DNA of 64,000 nucleotides from Arcticibacter sp. (GTDB lineage Bacteria > Bacteroidota > Bacteroidia > 2-12-FULL-35-15), in NCBI GenBank assembly GCA_021155045.1, contig JAJNQB010000021.1, forward strand, positions 148,484 to 212,483, written 5' to 3'. Shown piece by piece: positions 27,971-36,450 of the stretch (positions are counted from its first letter, which is position 1; the number at the start of each line of letters is the position of its first letter). The notes beneath the pieces were generated by a model. The model saw only the letters and a program-made list of their open reading frames with translations. It did no database searches and was not told the origin of the DNA. Made by a program: the position numbers and the translations under genes.

Positions 27971-28852
27971 ATGCAAATGAATAAACCTAAAGGTAAGTTA
28001 GTAATAATTGGAGGCTCTGTGGATAAAGGAAGTTTTTCTGAAAGCGAAGCAGACTTAAAAAGAAATTTAATATTTTTTGAAAAAGGAATATTAAAAAGAA
28101 TAACCATAGAATCAGCAAGAGGCAATTTATCTAGAATTGAAATAATTACCACCGCTTCTAGTATTCCAGAAGAAGTTGGAGCAGAATATGTAAAAGCATT
28201 TGCGCAATTAGATGTATTAAATGTTGGCATCCTAAATATAAAAACACGCGAAGAAGCTAATCTGCCTGAAAACATCGAACGATTAAAAAATGCTGATGTA
28301 GCAATGTTTACTGGAGGAGATCAATTACGATTAACATCTATATTTGGAGGAACAGATTTTCATCATTTGTTATTGGATAAATATCATAATGAAAATTTCA
28401 TAAAAGCAGGAACTTCTGCAGGAGCTGCTGCTAGCTCAAACAATATGATTTATCAAGGTAGCAGCCATGAAGCATTATTAAAAGGAGAAGTAAAAATAAC
28501 AGGTGGCTTAGGTTTAATAAACAACGTAATTGTGGATACACATTTTGTTCAACGAGGAAGAATTGGTAGATTGTTATACGCATGCGCTAGCAACCCAATA
28601 AATCTTGGAATCGGATTGGGTGAAGATACTGGGCTTTTAATCACAAATGGGAATGATATGGAGGCAATTGGTTCTGGGCTTGTTATGCTTGTGGATGCCA
28701 CCCACATGAGAGATACAAACATTACTGATGTAGAAATGGGTGCACCTGTTTCAATTGAAAATCTTGTAGTTCATGTTATGTCTTTGGGCGACCATTACGA
28801 TTTAAGAAATAAAAAATTAACGATACATCATTCCAATGCCGTATCAAAATAG
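27971..28852 (+). CDS. cphB: Cyanophycinase
   Basis: About 293 residues of the peptidase S51 family, cutting cyanophycin into beta-Asp-Arg dipeptides. Features: GKLVIIGGSVDKGSF at the N-terminus, MFTGGDQLRL, the nucleophile Ser in AGTSAGAAASSNNM, DTHFVQRGRIGRL with the catalytic His, and GIGLGEDTGLLI. The true start is ATG 27971 or 27977; a TTG at 27953 lies inside the promoter box. Convergent with the isoaspartyl peptidase gene, stopping ten bases from its stop. Confidence 0.94.
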   Translation: MQMNKPKGKLVIIGGSVDKGSFSESEADLKRNLIFFEKGILKRITIESARGNLSRIEIITTASSIPEEVGAEYVKAFAQLDVLNVGILNIKTREEANLPENIERLKNADVAMFTGGDQLRLTSIFGGTDFHHLLLDKYHNENFIKAGTSAGAAASSNNMIYQGSSHEALLKGEVKITGGLGLINNVIVDTHFVQRGRIGRLLYACASNPINLGIGLGEDTGLLITNGNDMEAIGSGLVMLVDATHMRDTNITDVEMGAPVSIENLVVHVMSLGDHYDLRNKKLTIHHSNAVSK

Positions 28853-28861
28853 TTATAAAAT

Positions 28862-29803
28862 TTACTTATAAATTCCAATAAAGAGTTCTTCAGTTGAACT
28901 CTTTTTAGCACGGTACATTCCTTCTGTATTAAAAGGCAATTCAATATTCCCTTTACTGTCAATTGCAACTAAACCTCCCTCTCCTCCTATTTTTACAAGT
29001 TTATCTTTTACAACAATATCACACGCTTCTTTTAACGACAATCCCTTATACTCCATTAAGCAAGAAACATCATACGCTACAATTGAACGAATAAAAAATT
29101 CACCGTTGCCAGTACAACTTATAGCACATGTTGTATTGTTTGCGTAAGTACCCGCTCCAACTATTGGACTATCACCTACTCTGCCAAATTTTTTATTTGT
29201 CATTCCTCCAGTACTTGTTCCTGCAGCTAAATTCCCATGAATATCCAAAGCAACGGCTCCTACTGTACCAAATTTTTTTTCTCCATTTTCAAAACCATCA
29301 ACCGTATGATCTAAAATTATTGAATCTGTTTCTTTTGCTTTTTGAAGTTGATCGTAACGCATCTGCACAAAAAAATAATCATCATTTTCAAAATTTGAGT
29401 TTATAGATTTTGCAAAATCCATTGCTCCTTCTCCAGATAAAAAAACGTGTTCTGTTTTTTCCATTACAGCTCTTGATAAACTTATTGGATTTTTAATATT
29501 ACTCACTCCCGTTACAGCACCAGTGGTTAGGTCTTTTCCATTCATTATACAAGCATCCATTTCATGCTTTCCTTTATTGGTAAACACTGCCCCTTTACCA
29601 GCATTAAAAAGAGGATTGTTTTCTAAGCAAATAATTGCTTTTTCTACTGCATCTAAAGAAGTACCTCCTTTGTTCAAAATTGTTTCTCCAGCGTGGATAG
29701 CATCTTCTAAAGCTTTTTTATATTCGAATTCTTTTTCGGTAGTAAGTAAGCTTTTCAAGATTGTTCCAGCACCACCGTGTATTGCTATTCCGTATTTTTT
29801 CAT
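28862..29803 (-). CDS. iaaA: Isoaspartyl dipeptidase / plant-type L-asparaginase
   Basis: A 313-residue Ntn-hydrolase precursor that autocleaves before Thr180 (KKFGT-VGAVALD), giving alpha and beta subunits; Thr180 becomes the nucleophile. HGGAGTI near the N-terminus, NAGKGAVFT, STGGMTNKKFGRVGDSPIVGAGTYA and CTGNGEFFIRS are family motifs. The enzyme splits beta-aspartyl dipeptides. Next to cphA and cphB its most likely job is the last step of cyanophycin use, beta-Asp-Arg to Asp and Arg. No signal peptide, so cytoplasmic. Confidence 0.92.
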   Translation of the reverse strand: MKKYGIAIHGGAGTILKSLLTTEKEFEYKKALEDAIHAGETILNKGGTSLDAVEKAIICLENNPLFNAGKGAVFTNKGKHEMDACIMNGKDLTTGAVTGVSNIKNPISLSRAVMEKTEHVFLSGEGAMDFAKSINSNFENDDYFFVQMRYDQLQKAKETDSIILDHTVDGFENGEKKFGTVGAVALDIHGNLAAGTSTGGMTNKKFGRVGDSPIVGAGTYANNTTCAISCTGNGEFFIRSIVAYDVSCLMEYKGLSLKEACDIVVKDKLVKIGGEGGLVAIDSKGNIELPFNTEGMYRAKKSSTEELFIGIYK

Positions 29804-29860
29804 AAGTTGTAATTTGTAGAATATTTTTTTGATGTAAATTAATCAACTACCATGAATAAA

Positions 29861-31258
29861 TTATTTTCCGATACAGAAACGACTAAAAATATTACTCAAC
29901 AAATCATCGCTTGATATCTCACCCGTAATAGTACCAAGATGGTGCAATGCTTGACGAATATCCATCGCAAGAAAATCTCCTGTTACATTATTATTTAATC
30001 CTTCTAAAACTTTTATTAAAGCACTATTTGTATGCCTTAACGCTTCAACATGGCGGGCATTTGTAACAATCGTTTCAGTAACATTTACAGTAGAATTATC
30101 AAACAATTTTACAAGATGTTGTTTTAATTCATCAATGCCTGTTTGTTCTTTAGCCGAAATAAAAACCATATCCTTGAATTCCGCAAACTCGCGATAGGTG
30201 TATTCCATATCTTCTTTATCAATTTTATTAGCAACCAAAACTAATTGGGAATTATTTAAATGAGGAGAAATTTCAGCAACAATTTGTTTTAATTCATTGG
30301 GCGTAATTTCGTGAACATCAAATAAATAAATGGCAATACTCGAAAGTTTAATTTGTTCGTAAGCTCTTTCTACACCAATGCTTTCAATAATGTCGGTTGT
30401 TTCTCTAATCCCAGCAGTATCCATAAATCGAAACAAAACACCATCAATAATCATTTCGTCTTCAATCACATCTCTTGTTGTTCCTGGTATTTCACTCACA
30501 ATTGCTTTTTCTTCCTGTAATATTGAATTCAAAAGCGTAGATTTTCCAGCATTCGGCTTGCCAACAATAGCAACAGGAATTCCATTTTTAATTACATTAC
30601 CTACTTCAAAAGAATCCACTAACCGTTGAACAATTCGTTGGATGCTTGTAACTAAATTTTTTAAATCAGAACGGTCGGCAAATTCTACATCCTCTTCCGA
30701 AAAATCCAATTCTAATTCTATTAAAGAAGCGAAATCAATTAAATTTTGGCGAAGTAATTTTATTTTATCGGAAAAACCACCTCGCATTTGTTGCATTGCT
30801 ACTTGGTGTGATGCCGATGAATTAGAAGCAATTAAATCGGCAACAGCCTCCGCTTGTGATAAATCCAATTTCCCATTTAAAAATGCACGCAAAGTAAATT
30901 CACCGTGATTAGCCAACCTTGCACCATGTTTTAAAAACAATTGAATAATTTGTTGTTCAATAAAGGGTGAACCATGGCAAGATATCTCTACAATATTTTC
31001 TCCAGTATATGAATGTGGTGCTTTAAAAATGCTCACCAATACCTCATCAATAATAATATCATTATCATGCAACACACCAAAATGAATGGTATGAGACGCT
31101 TTTGATAACAAATCCTTCTTTTTGAGTGATTTTGTAGCAAAAACTTTATCACAAAAGTCTATTGCTTTTTCACCAGAAAGACGAATTACACCAATAGCAG
31201 AAGAACCTTGAGCGGTTGCTAATGCAACGATTGTATCATTATTTAATGTATGAGTCAA
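29861..31258 (-). CDS. mnmE: tRNA modification GTPase MnmE
   Basis: A 465-residue protein with an N-terminal formyl-THF-binding domain (DTIVALATAQGSSAIGVIRLSG, then GENIVEISCHGSP), a helical domain and an inserted G domain: GKPNAGKSTLLN, DTAGIRET and NKID. The C-terminus FCIGK carries the cysteine typical of MnmE. With MnmG it makes 5-carboxymethylaminomethyl-uridine at the wobble position. The start is TTG at 31258: the next codons already match the family N-terminus, no ATG is available, and an in-frame TAA lies five codons upstream. Confidence 0.95.
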   Translation of the reverse strand: MTHTLNNDTIVALATAQGSSAIGVIRLSGEKAIDFCDKVFATKSLKKKDLLSKASHTIHFGVLHDNDIIIDEVLVSIFKAPHSYTGENIVEISCHGSPFIEQQIIQLFLKHGARLANHGEFTLRAFLNGKLDLSQAEAVADLIASNSSASHQVAMQQMRGGFSDKIKLLRQNLIDFASLIELELDFSEEDVEFADRSDLKNLVTSIQRIVQRLVDSFEVGNVIKNGIPVAIVGKPNAGKSTLLNSILQEEKAIVSEIPGTTRDVIEDEMIIDGVLFRFMDTAGIRETTDIIESIGVERAYEQIKLSSIAIYLFDVHEITPNELKQIVAEISPHLNNSQLVLVANKIDKEDMEYTYREFAEFKDMVFISAKEQTGIDELKQHLVKLFDNSTVNVTETIVTNARHVEALRHTNSALIKVLEGLNNNVTGDFLAMDIRQALHHLGTITGEISSDDLLSNIFSRFCIGK

Positions 31259-31380
31259 TTCTACCCCGTATTATTTTTTATAAAAATAGTCAATTTTAAG
31301 TTATGTTTTTAAACTGACCAAAATCATCGTAGTTTCTTACTATTTTGGACTTATTTCCTTTTTAACAATCAAATAATAAT

Positions 31381-31388
31381 TACATTTG
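31381..31388 (+). promoter_or_regulatory. Promoter -7 box candidate for the FAD oxidoreductase at 31454
   Basis: TACATTTG fits TAnnTTTG, 65 bases upstream of the ATG at 31454. Confidence 0.35.
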
Positions 31389-31453
31389 TTCTGCTTTTAT
31401 AAAAAAATTATAACACATTTTTCTTACACTATTGAAATCAAAATAGTATTGAT

Positions 31454-32698
31454 ATGAATATAGAACAAACAGATGTTTTAGTAATTGGTGCAGGACCTGC
31501 AGGAAGTATTGCTGCCGCAATGTTAAACAAACAAGGTTTTAAAATAAAAATAGTTGAAAAAGAAAAATTTCCACGATTTGTAATTGGCGAAAGTTTATTA
31601 CCACGAGTGATGGATCATTTACAAGAAGCAGATTTGTTAGATGCTGTTAAACAAGGAGGTTTTCAAGAAAAATTTGGAGCAAAATTTATTAAAGGCGAAG
31701 AAGTTTGCGATTTTAACTTTGCGCATCAATATACACAAGAAGCTTGGACATGGACCTGGCAAGTGCCCCGCGCTAATTTTGACCAACTAGTAGCACAAGA
31801 AGTAGAAAAAAAAGGAGTACCAATTGAATATCAAACTACTGTTACTAAAATCGAATTTGAAGGAACTAACTCCACTACAACAGTAGTTGATAAAGAAGGG
31901 AAAGAAAAACAGATAAAAGCAAAATTTATTATTGATGCAAGTGGCTATGGTCGAGTAATTCCACGAATGTTTGGATTGGATAAACCATCAAGTTTTGCTC
32001 CTAGAAAAACACATTTCACACACTTTAAAGATTTAAAACGATCGGAAGGCGTTGATGGAAACCGTATTACAGTTGTTATTCACGAACAAAGAACTTGGAT
32101 TTGGATAATTCCTTTTTCTAATGAAGTAACGTCTGTTGGTTTTGTTGCCGACCCAGAGTTTTTTGCAAATCATCCTGAAACACCAACAGAACGTATGCGT
32201 TCAATCATCAATGCAGACATACATACAAAAGATAGATTTGGTGATGCCGAAATAATATTCGAGCCAAAAACAATTGAAGGCTATGCTATTTCAACAAAAC
32301 AACTATTTGGAGATGGATTTATTTTATGTGGAAATGCAACTGAATTTCTTGACCCCGTTTTTTCATCAGGTGTTACATTTGCTATGGAATCAGGAAACAA
32401 AGCAGGAAAATTAGTTGGCAAATTTTTAAGAGGCGAAAATGTAGATTTTCAAACAGAATATACCGACCACATGATGCAAGGTATAAATACATTTCGAACT
32501 TATGTTGAAGGCTGGTATAATGGAGATTTGCACGAAATTTTCTTCTCAAAAAATCAAGATGAAGAAATAAAAAAACAAATATGTTCGGTACTTGCTGGTT
32601 ATGTTTGGGATTTAAAAAATCCATTTGTAAAAAAACACCAACGTGCCGTTAAATCACTTGCTGATATTATACGAATGCGTAAATATGCGGGAGCATAA
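31454..32698 (+). CDS. FAD-dependent oxidoreductase, halogenase/geranylgeranyl-reductase-like
   Basis: A 414-residue flavoprotein. GAGPAGSIAAAML (11-25) is the Rossmann FAD site, FVIGESLLPRV and WTWQVPRANFD follow, FIIDASGYGRVIPR is the second dinucleotide segment, and FILCGNATEFLDPVFSSGVTFAMESG closes the FAD site. This order matches the halogenase/geranylgeranyl reductase branch of the PHBH family. The WxWxIP halogenase motif is only approximated (WIWIIPF), so halogenation is not assured. It may act on a carrier-bound or lipid substrate. A terminator separates it from the next flavoprotein gene. Confidence 0.72.
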   Translation: MNIEQTDVLVIGAGPAGSIAAAMLNKQGFKIKIVEKEKFPRFVIGESLLPRVMDHLQEADLLDAVKQGGFQEKFGAKFIKGEEVCDFNFAHQYTQEAWTWTWQVPRANFDQLVAQEVEKKGVPIEYQTTVTKIEFEGTNSTTTVVDKEGKEKQIKAKFIIDASGYGRVIPRMFGLDKPSSFAPRKTHFTHFKDLKRSEGVDGNRITVVIHEQRTWIWIIPFSNEVTSVGFVADPEFFANHPETPTERMRSIINADIHTKDRFGDAEIIFEPKTIEGYAISTKQLFGDGFILCGNATEFLDPVFSSGVTFAMESGNKAGKLVGKFLRGENVDFQTEYTDHMMQGINTFRTYVEGWYNGDLHEIFFSKNQDEEIKKQICSVLAGYVWDLKNPFVKKHQRAVKSLADIIRMRKYAGA

Positions 32699-32722
32699 TA
32701 TGAACTCATACAAATTAATTAT

Positions 32723-32757
32723 AAAGGAGGTAGAAAACATTCTATCTCCTTTTTTTA
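32723..32757 (+). terminator. Rho-independent terminator after the halogenase-like gene
   Basis: Arms AAAGGAGGTAGAA and TTCTATCTCCTTT with one G-U pair, a 4-base loop and a following T run. The internal GGAGG is part of the stem, not a ribosome binding site. Confidence 0.85.
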
Positions 32758-32785
32758 TTTTACTTTAGCACAACTAAACGTCTAT

Positions 32786-34312
32786 ATGAAAGTCAATATT
32801 ATTGGTGCTGGTGTTTCAGGTTTGTGTACAGGTTGCTATTTGCAAATGAATGGTTTTGAAACCGAAATTTTTGAAAAACATTCCATTCCTGGAGGATTGT
32901 GTACCAGTTGGGATATTGGAGAATATCGTTTTGATGGGTGTGCCCACTGGATTTTAGGTTCTGATACAGGAAGTTCATTCTACAAAATGTGGAGCGAAAT
33001 CTTAGACATGAAAAAAATAAAATGGCATAACCACGAAATGCGCATTGCTGTTGATTTAAAAGAACACAAAAATAAATATGGCGAAAGTATTTTATATTTT
33101 TATACAGATGTAGAAAAATTTGAAAACTACTTAATTGATTTATCACCCGAAGATGCTAAAATGATTAAAAAAATGACAGCATCCATCAGGCTTATGCAAC
33201 AGTATGATTTACCTCCTGTTTTAGACGATTTGCCTTTTATTCAATCCACTATCAGAGGAATAAAAATGGCAAAATATTTTAAATTTTTGTGGATGCTTAT
33301 AAAATGGCGCAACATAACAAACTTTGCTTTTGCTGAAAAATTAAAAAATCCTTTTTTGCGCGAAGGCTTCCGGAATTTATTTGACGACCAAGAGGTAAAC
33401 ATGATTGTGTTTACAATGCCAATGGCTTCTTTCGATAAAAAAAGTGCTGGATATCCCGTTGGTGGCTCATTAGAATTTGCTAGAAAAATAGAAGAACGTT
33501 ATTTATCATTAGGAGGAAAAATTCATTACAAAACTCCCGTAAAAAAAATAATTACAGAAAATGGCAAAGCAAAATCTTTACTTGTAAGAAACAATGTAGT
33601 TCACGAAGCAGATATCACCATTTCTTGTGCCGACTGGAAATGGACAATTGAAGAGGCTTTGGAGAGCAAATTCAAAAATAAAAAAATTGATGAATTATTA
33701 AATTTAGAACGACTCAGAGTTTTTTATAGTGTATTACAGTTTTCATTCGGCATCAATAAAGAGTTAAAAGAACATCCCCATTTTTCAAGATTTCCAATTG
33801 ATACTCCGATAGAATCACCTGACGGAACAATATACAACAGGCTAGAAGTTCACATTTACAGCTACGATCCAACACTTGCTCCACAAGGAAAAACATCAGT
33901 AGTATCAAGCTTTTACACAGACAAAGCCGACTATTGGATTGAATTAAGAAAAAACAATCGCCCTGCATACCGCGAAGCAAAAAAGAAAATGCTCGACCGT
34001 ATGGTAGAAGAATTAGATAAACGATTTGGAAATATAAAAGAACACATTGAAGTAATGGACTTTGCAACTCCTGCAACGTACTTAAGATATACCAACAACT
34101 GGAAAGGCAGCACACAAGGTTGGCTGCCAGGAGAAAATCTAGTTACCCTTACTCCTATTAAGTTTACATTGCCAAACATTGAAAATTTATATATGGCAAG
34201 TCACTGGAATCAACCTGGAGGCGGATTACCAATTGCAATAAATGTTGCAAGAGATGTAACAAAACTTATCTGCAAAAAAACAGGCAAAAAATTTCAAACT
34301 ATAAAACCTTAA
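32786..34312 (+). CDS. CrtI-type FAD oxidoreductase (phytoene desaturase / retinol saturase-like)
   Basis: A 508-residue protein. GAGVSGLCTGCYLQMNGF and EKHSIPGGLCTSW (N-terminal FAD site) plus YRFDGCAHWILG are typical of carotenoid desaturase/isomerase relatives. A lysine-rich middle region is followed by YPVGGSLEFARKIEERY, and a C-terminal FAD segment reads ENLYMASHWNQPGGGLPIAINVARDV. The substrate is probably a polyene or other lipid. No crtB or crtE is nearby, so carotenoid synthesis is not supported. It lies behind another FAD enzyme on the same strand but beyond a terminator. Confidence 0.75.
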   Translation: MKVNIIGAGVSGLCTGCYLQMNGFETEIFEKHSIPGGLCTSWDIGEYRFDGCAHWILGSDTGSSFYKMWSEILDMKKIKWHNHEMRIAVDLKEHKNKYGESILYFYTDVEKFENYLIDLSPEDAKMIKKMTASIRLMQQYDLPPVLDDLPFIQSTIRGIKMAKYFKFLWMLIKWRNITNFAFAEKLKNPFLREGFRNLFDDQEVNMIVFTMPMASFDKKSAGYPVGGSLEFARKIEERYLSLGGKIHYKTPVKKIITENGKAKSLLVRNNVVHEADITISCADWKWTIEEALESKFKNKKIDELLNLERLRVFYSVLQFSFGINKELKEHPHFSRFPIDTPIESPDGTIYNRLEVHIYSYDPTLAPQGKTSVVSSFYTDKADYWIELRKNNRPAYREAKKKMLDRMVEELDKRFGNIKEHIEVMDFATPATYLRYTNNWKGSTQGWLPGENLVTLTPIKFTLPNIENLYMASHWNQPGGGLPIAINVARDVTKLICKKTGKKFQTIKP

Positions 34313-34329
34313 TTGGTTGGTTATTGATT

Positions 34330-34509
34330 GCGAGGAACGAGCGTATCGAGAACGGGTTAATTAGATGATTGGTTAATTGGTCGATTGGTGAATGTCAGTT
34401 CGAGTGCGAGGAACGAGCATATCGAGAACGGGTTTATTAGATGATTCGTTAATTGGTTGATTGGTGAGTGTCTGTTCGAGTGCGAGGAACGAGCGTATCG
34501 AGAACGGGT
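34330..34509. repeat. 76-bp tandem repeat, about 2.4 copies, with GTATCGAGAAC core
   Basis: GCGAGGAACGAGCGTATCG begins at 34330 and 34482, with a one-base variant at 34406, so the period is 76. Each unit continues with GAACGGGTT, ATTAGATGATT and an AT-rich TTGGTTAATTGG stretch before CAGTTCGAGT or CTGTTCGAGT. It occupies most of the gap between the CrtI-like gene and carA, and shares its core with repeats near 8980, 15017 and 15354. Confidence 0.85.
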
Positions 34510-34577
34510 TAACAACCTCCAACTTAAAACACAACCAATTCTTTTAAATTTTGACTTAATCTCTTTTAATTTTTCTT

Positions 34578-35714
34578 TTATGCAACAACTGCTTTTTTAC
34601 TTCCTGATTTCACTTTCGTAATCATTGCAACAAAATCATCAAACAAATAGCGTGAATCATAAGGTCCAGGGCAAGCTTCTGGGTGATATTGTACTGAAAA
34701 TACATTTTTATCGATATAACGCAAACCTTCTACTGTATCATCATTCAAATTGATATGCGTTATTTCAATGTTTTTAATTTTTGCTACATCTTCTGCTTTT
34801 ACACCAAAACCATGATTTTGAGAAGTAATTTCACTTTTACCCGTGATCAAATTCTTAACAGGATGATTAATTCCTCTATGTCCTTTATGCATTTTAAACG
34901 TGCTAACACCAGAGGCTTCGGCAATTAACTGATGCCCTAAACAAATTCCAAATGTTGGTACATCTGAATTTATTATTGTTTTAATAATAGCCACTTCATC
35001 AAGCATTACAGAGGGATCGCCAGGACCATTTGAAATCATAAAACCATCAGGTTTCCATTTCATCATTTCATCAAAAGAGGTTTTTTGTGGAAATACTTGT
35101 AAGTAGCAATCTCTTTCGGCTAATGAACGTAAAATGTTTTTCTTTACACCTAAATCCAACACAGCCACTTTATGTTTTGCAGTTGAATCACCCACAAAAT
35201 AAGCTTGTTTAGTACTTACTTTTGATGATAACTCCAAACCAACCATTGAAGGCACTTTTTTAAGCTTTTCTGTTAAAACAGCAATATCCATTGTTTCAGA
35301 TGAAACAATACAATTCATTGCCCCTTTATCACGGATATAACGTACAATGGCACGAGTATCCACATCCGAAATAGCAACAATGTTACTATCTACAAAATAG
35401 TCTTTTATGGAGCCATCAGAACGTTTACGAGAAGGAAATTCATTAAACTGTTTGCAAATCAAACCAGCAATTTTTATAGAATCCGATTCTACTTCATCTT
35501 TATTTATACCGTAATTACCAATGTGAACATTAGTAGTAACTATCATTTGTCCAAAATAAGAAGGATCAGTAAAAATCTCTTGGTAGCCAGTCATACCCGT
35601 ATTAAAACAAATTTCGCCAGCAGTAGTACCTATTTTACCGGCTGCTTTGCCATAAAATACTTTTCCATCTTCTAATAATAATATTGCTGGAGATTTTACT
35701 TGATATTTCATCAT
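34578..35714 (-). CDS. carA: Carbamoyl-phosphate synthase small subunit
   Basis: A 378-residue glutaminase subunit supplying ammonia to CarB for carbamoyl phosphate (pyrimidines, arginine). The N-terminal domain carries NTGMTGYQEIFTDPSYFGQ; the amidotransferase nucleophile is Cys258 in FGICLGHQL; QNHGFGV and the His-Glu of VQYHPEACPGP complete the triad. Start ATG at 35714 (two ATGs adjoin). It follows rplQ at the end of the ribosomal superoperon, but a terminator and a TAnnTTTG box lie between, so it is probably transcribed separately. carB is not in the window. Confidence 0.96.
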   Translation of the reverse strand: MMKYQVKSPAILLLEDGKVFYGKAAGKIGTTAGEICFNTGMTGYQEIFTDPSYFGQMIVTTNVHIGNYGINKDEVESDSIKIAGLICKQFNEFPSRKRSDGSIKDYFVDSNIVAISDVDTRAIVRYIRDKGAMNCIVSSETMDIAVLTEKLKKVPSMVGLELSSKVSTKQAYFVGDSTAKHKVAVLDLGVKKNILRSLAERDCYLQVFPQKTSFDEMMKWKPDGFMISNGPGDPSVMLDEVAIIKTIINSDVPTFGICLGHQLIAEASGVSTFKMHKGHRGINHPVKNLITGKSEITSQNHGFGVKAEDVAKIKNIEITHINLNDDTVEGLRYIDKNVFSVQYHPEACPGPYDSRYLFDDFVAMITKVKSGSKKAVVA

Positions 35715-35734
35715 TTTCTGCGCTTATTTTTTTA

Positions 35735-35742
35735 CAAAATTA
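35735..35742 (-). promoter_or_regulatory. Promoter -7 box candidate for carA
   Basis: On the minus strand TAATTTTG, 20 bases before the ATG at 35714; fits TAnnTTTG. Confidence 0.4.
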
Positions 35743-35823
35743 AAGTTAAAGGGCTTATGCTTTTTATATTTTTTTCCTTTGTTTTTAACAAACTAACTAT
35801 TCCTTAATATATTTACAAAACAA

Positions 35824-35857
35824 AAAAAAGGATAAAGCTTTCGCTTTATCCTTTTTT
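35824..35857 (-). terminator. Terminator of the ribosomal superoperon (after rplQ)
   Basis: A perfect stem: AAAAAAGGATAAAGC, loop TTTC, GCTTTATCCTTTTTT. It stands 21 bases past the rplQ stop and upstream of carA. Confidence 0.9.
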
Positions 35858-35878
35858 AAAAATTTTATTTTGTTAAAA

Positions 35879-36373
35879 TTATTCACTTTTTGTTTCCTCA
35901 GAAGTTTCAGTTGTTGTTGTAGTTTCATCAGCTGCTTTAGGCGATGCTTTTTTCTTACCACTTCCACGTCTTGATGTTTTTGCTTTTGCAGGTGTTTTAT
36001 CATTCGTCATCAAATCATTAAAATCAACCAATTCAATCATACACATATCAGCATTATCTCCTAAACGGTTTCCTGTTTTAATAATGCGTGTATAACCACC
36101 TTTACGGTCAGCTATTTTTACTGCTACATCTTTAAACAAAGTGTTTACTGCATCTTTATTTTCTAAATAAGCAAAAACAGTACGTCTTGAGTGTGTTGAA
36201 TCTTCTTTTGATTTAGTTAATAATGGCTCAACATACGTTTTTAAAGCTTTTGCTTTTGCAACAGTTGTGCTGATACGTTTGTGCATAATCAATGAAATAG
36301 CCATATTAGCCAACATTGCTTTACGATGTGCCGATTTTCTTCCTAAATTATTTATTTTATCTCCGTGTCTCAT
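35879..36373 (-). CDS. rplQ: 50S ribosomal protein bL17
   Basis: One hundred and sixty-four residues: the conserved bL17 core (MRHGDKINNLGRKSAHRKAMLANM, then KALKTYVEPLLTKSK) ends near 120 and is followed by a ~45-residue low-complexity tail rich in Lys, Thr, Ser and Glu. It lies at the peptide exit tunnel. Last gene of the superoperon, behind rpoA; the 77-base spacer before it holds a hairpin. Confidence 0.96.
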   Translation of the reverse strand: MRHGDKINNLGRKSAHRKAMLANMAISLIMHKRISTTVAKAKALKTYVEPLLTKSKEDSTHSRRTVFAYLENKDAVNTLFKDVAVKIADRKGGYTRIIKTGNRLGDNADMCMIELVDFNDLMTNDKTPAKAKTSRRGSGKKKASPKAADETTTTTETSEETKSE

Positions 36374-36397
36374 TTTATTTTAAGTATTGAGATTTAA

Positions 36398-36431
36398 GAT
36401 GTGAGAATAGAGACATCTCCTATCTCACATC
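36398..36431. repeat. Hairpin spacer between rpoA and rplQ
   Basis: Arms GATGTGAGAATAG (36398-36410) and CTATCTCACATC (36420-36431), in a spacer made of GAGAT-type words. It resembles other word-repeat spacers of this operon. No T run follows, so it is not a standard terminator. Confidence 0.65.
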
Positions 36432-36450
36432 CCAGATCTCATATCTGATA

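Noticed and set aside
32723..32757. AAAGGAGG as a strong ribosome binding site for the CrtI-like gene
   Set aside because: It lies ~55 bases before the ATG and is one arm of a terminator.
34330..34509. Possible CRISPR array
   Set aside because: The whole 76-bp unit repeats, including the would-be spacers; only 2.4 copies; no cas genes.
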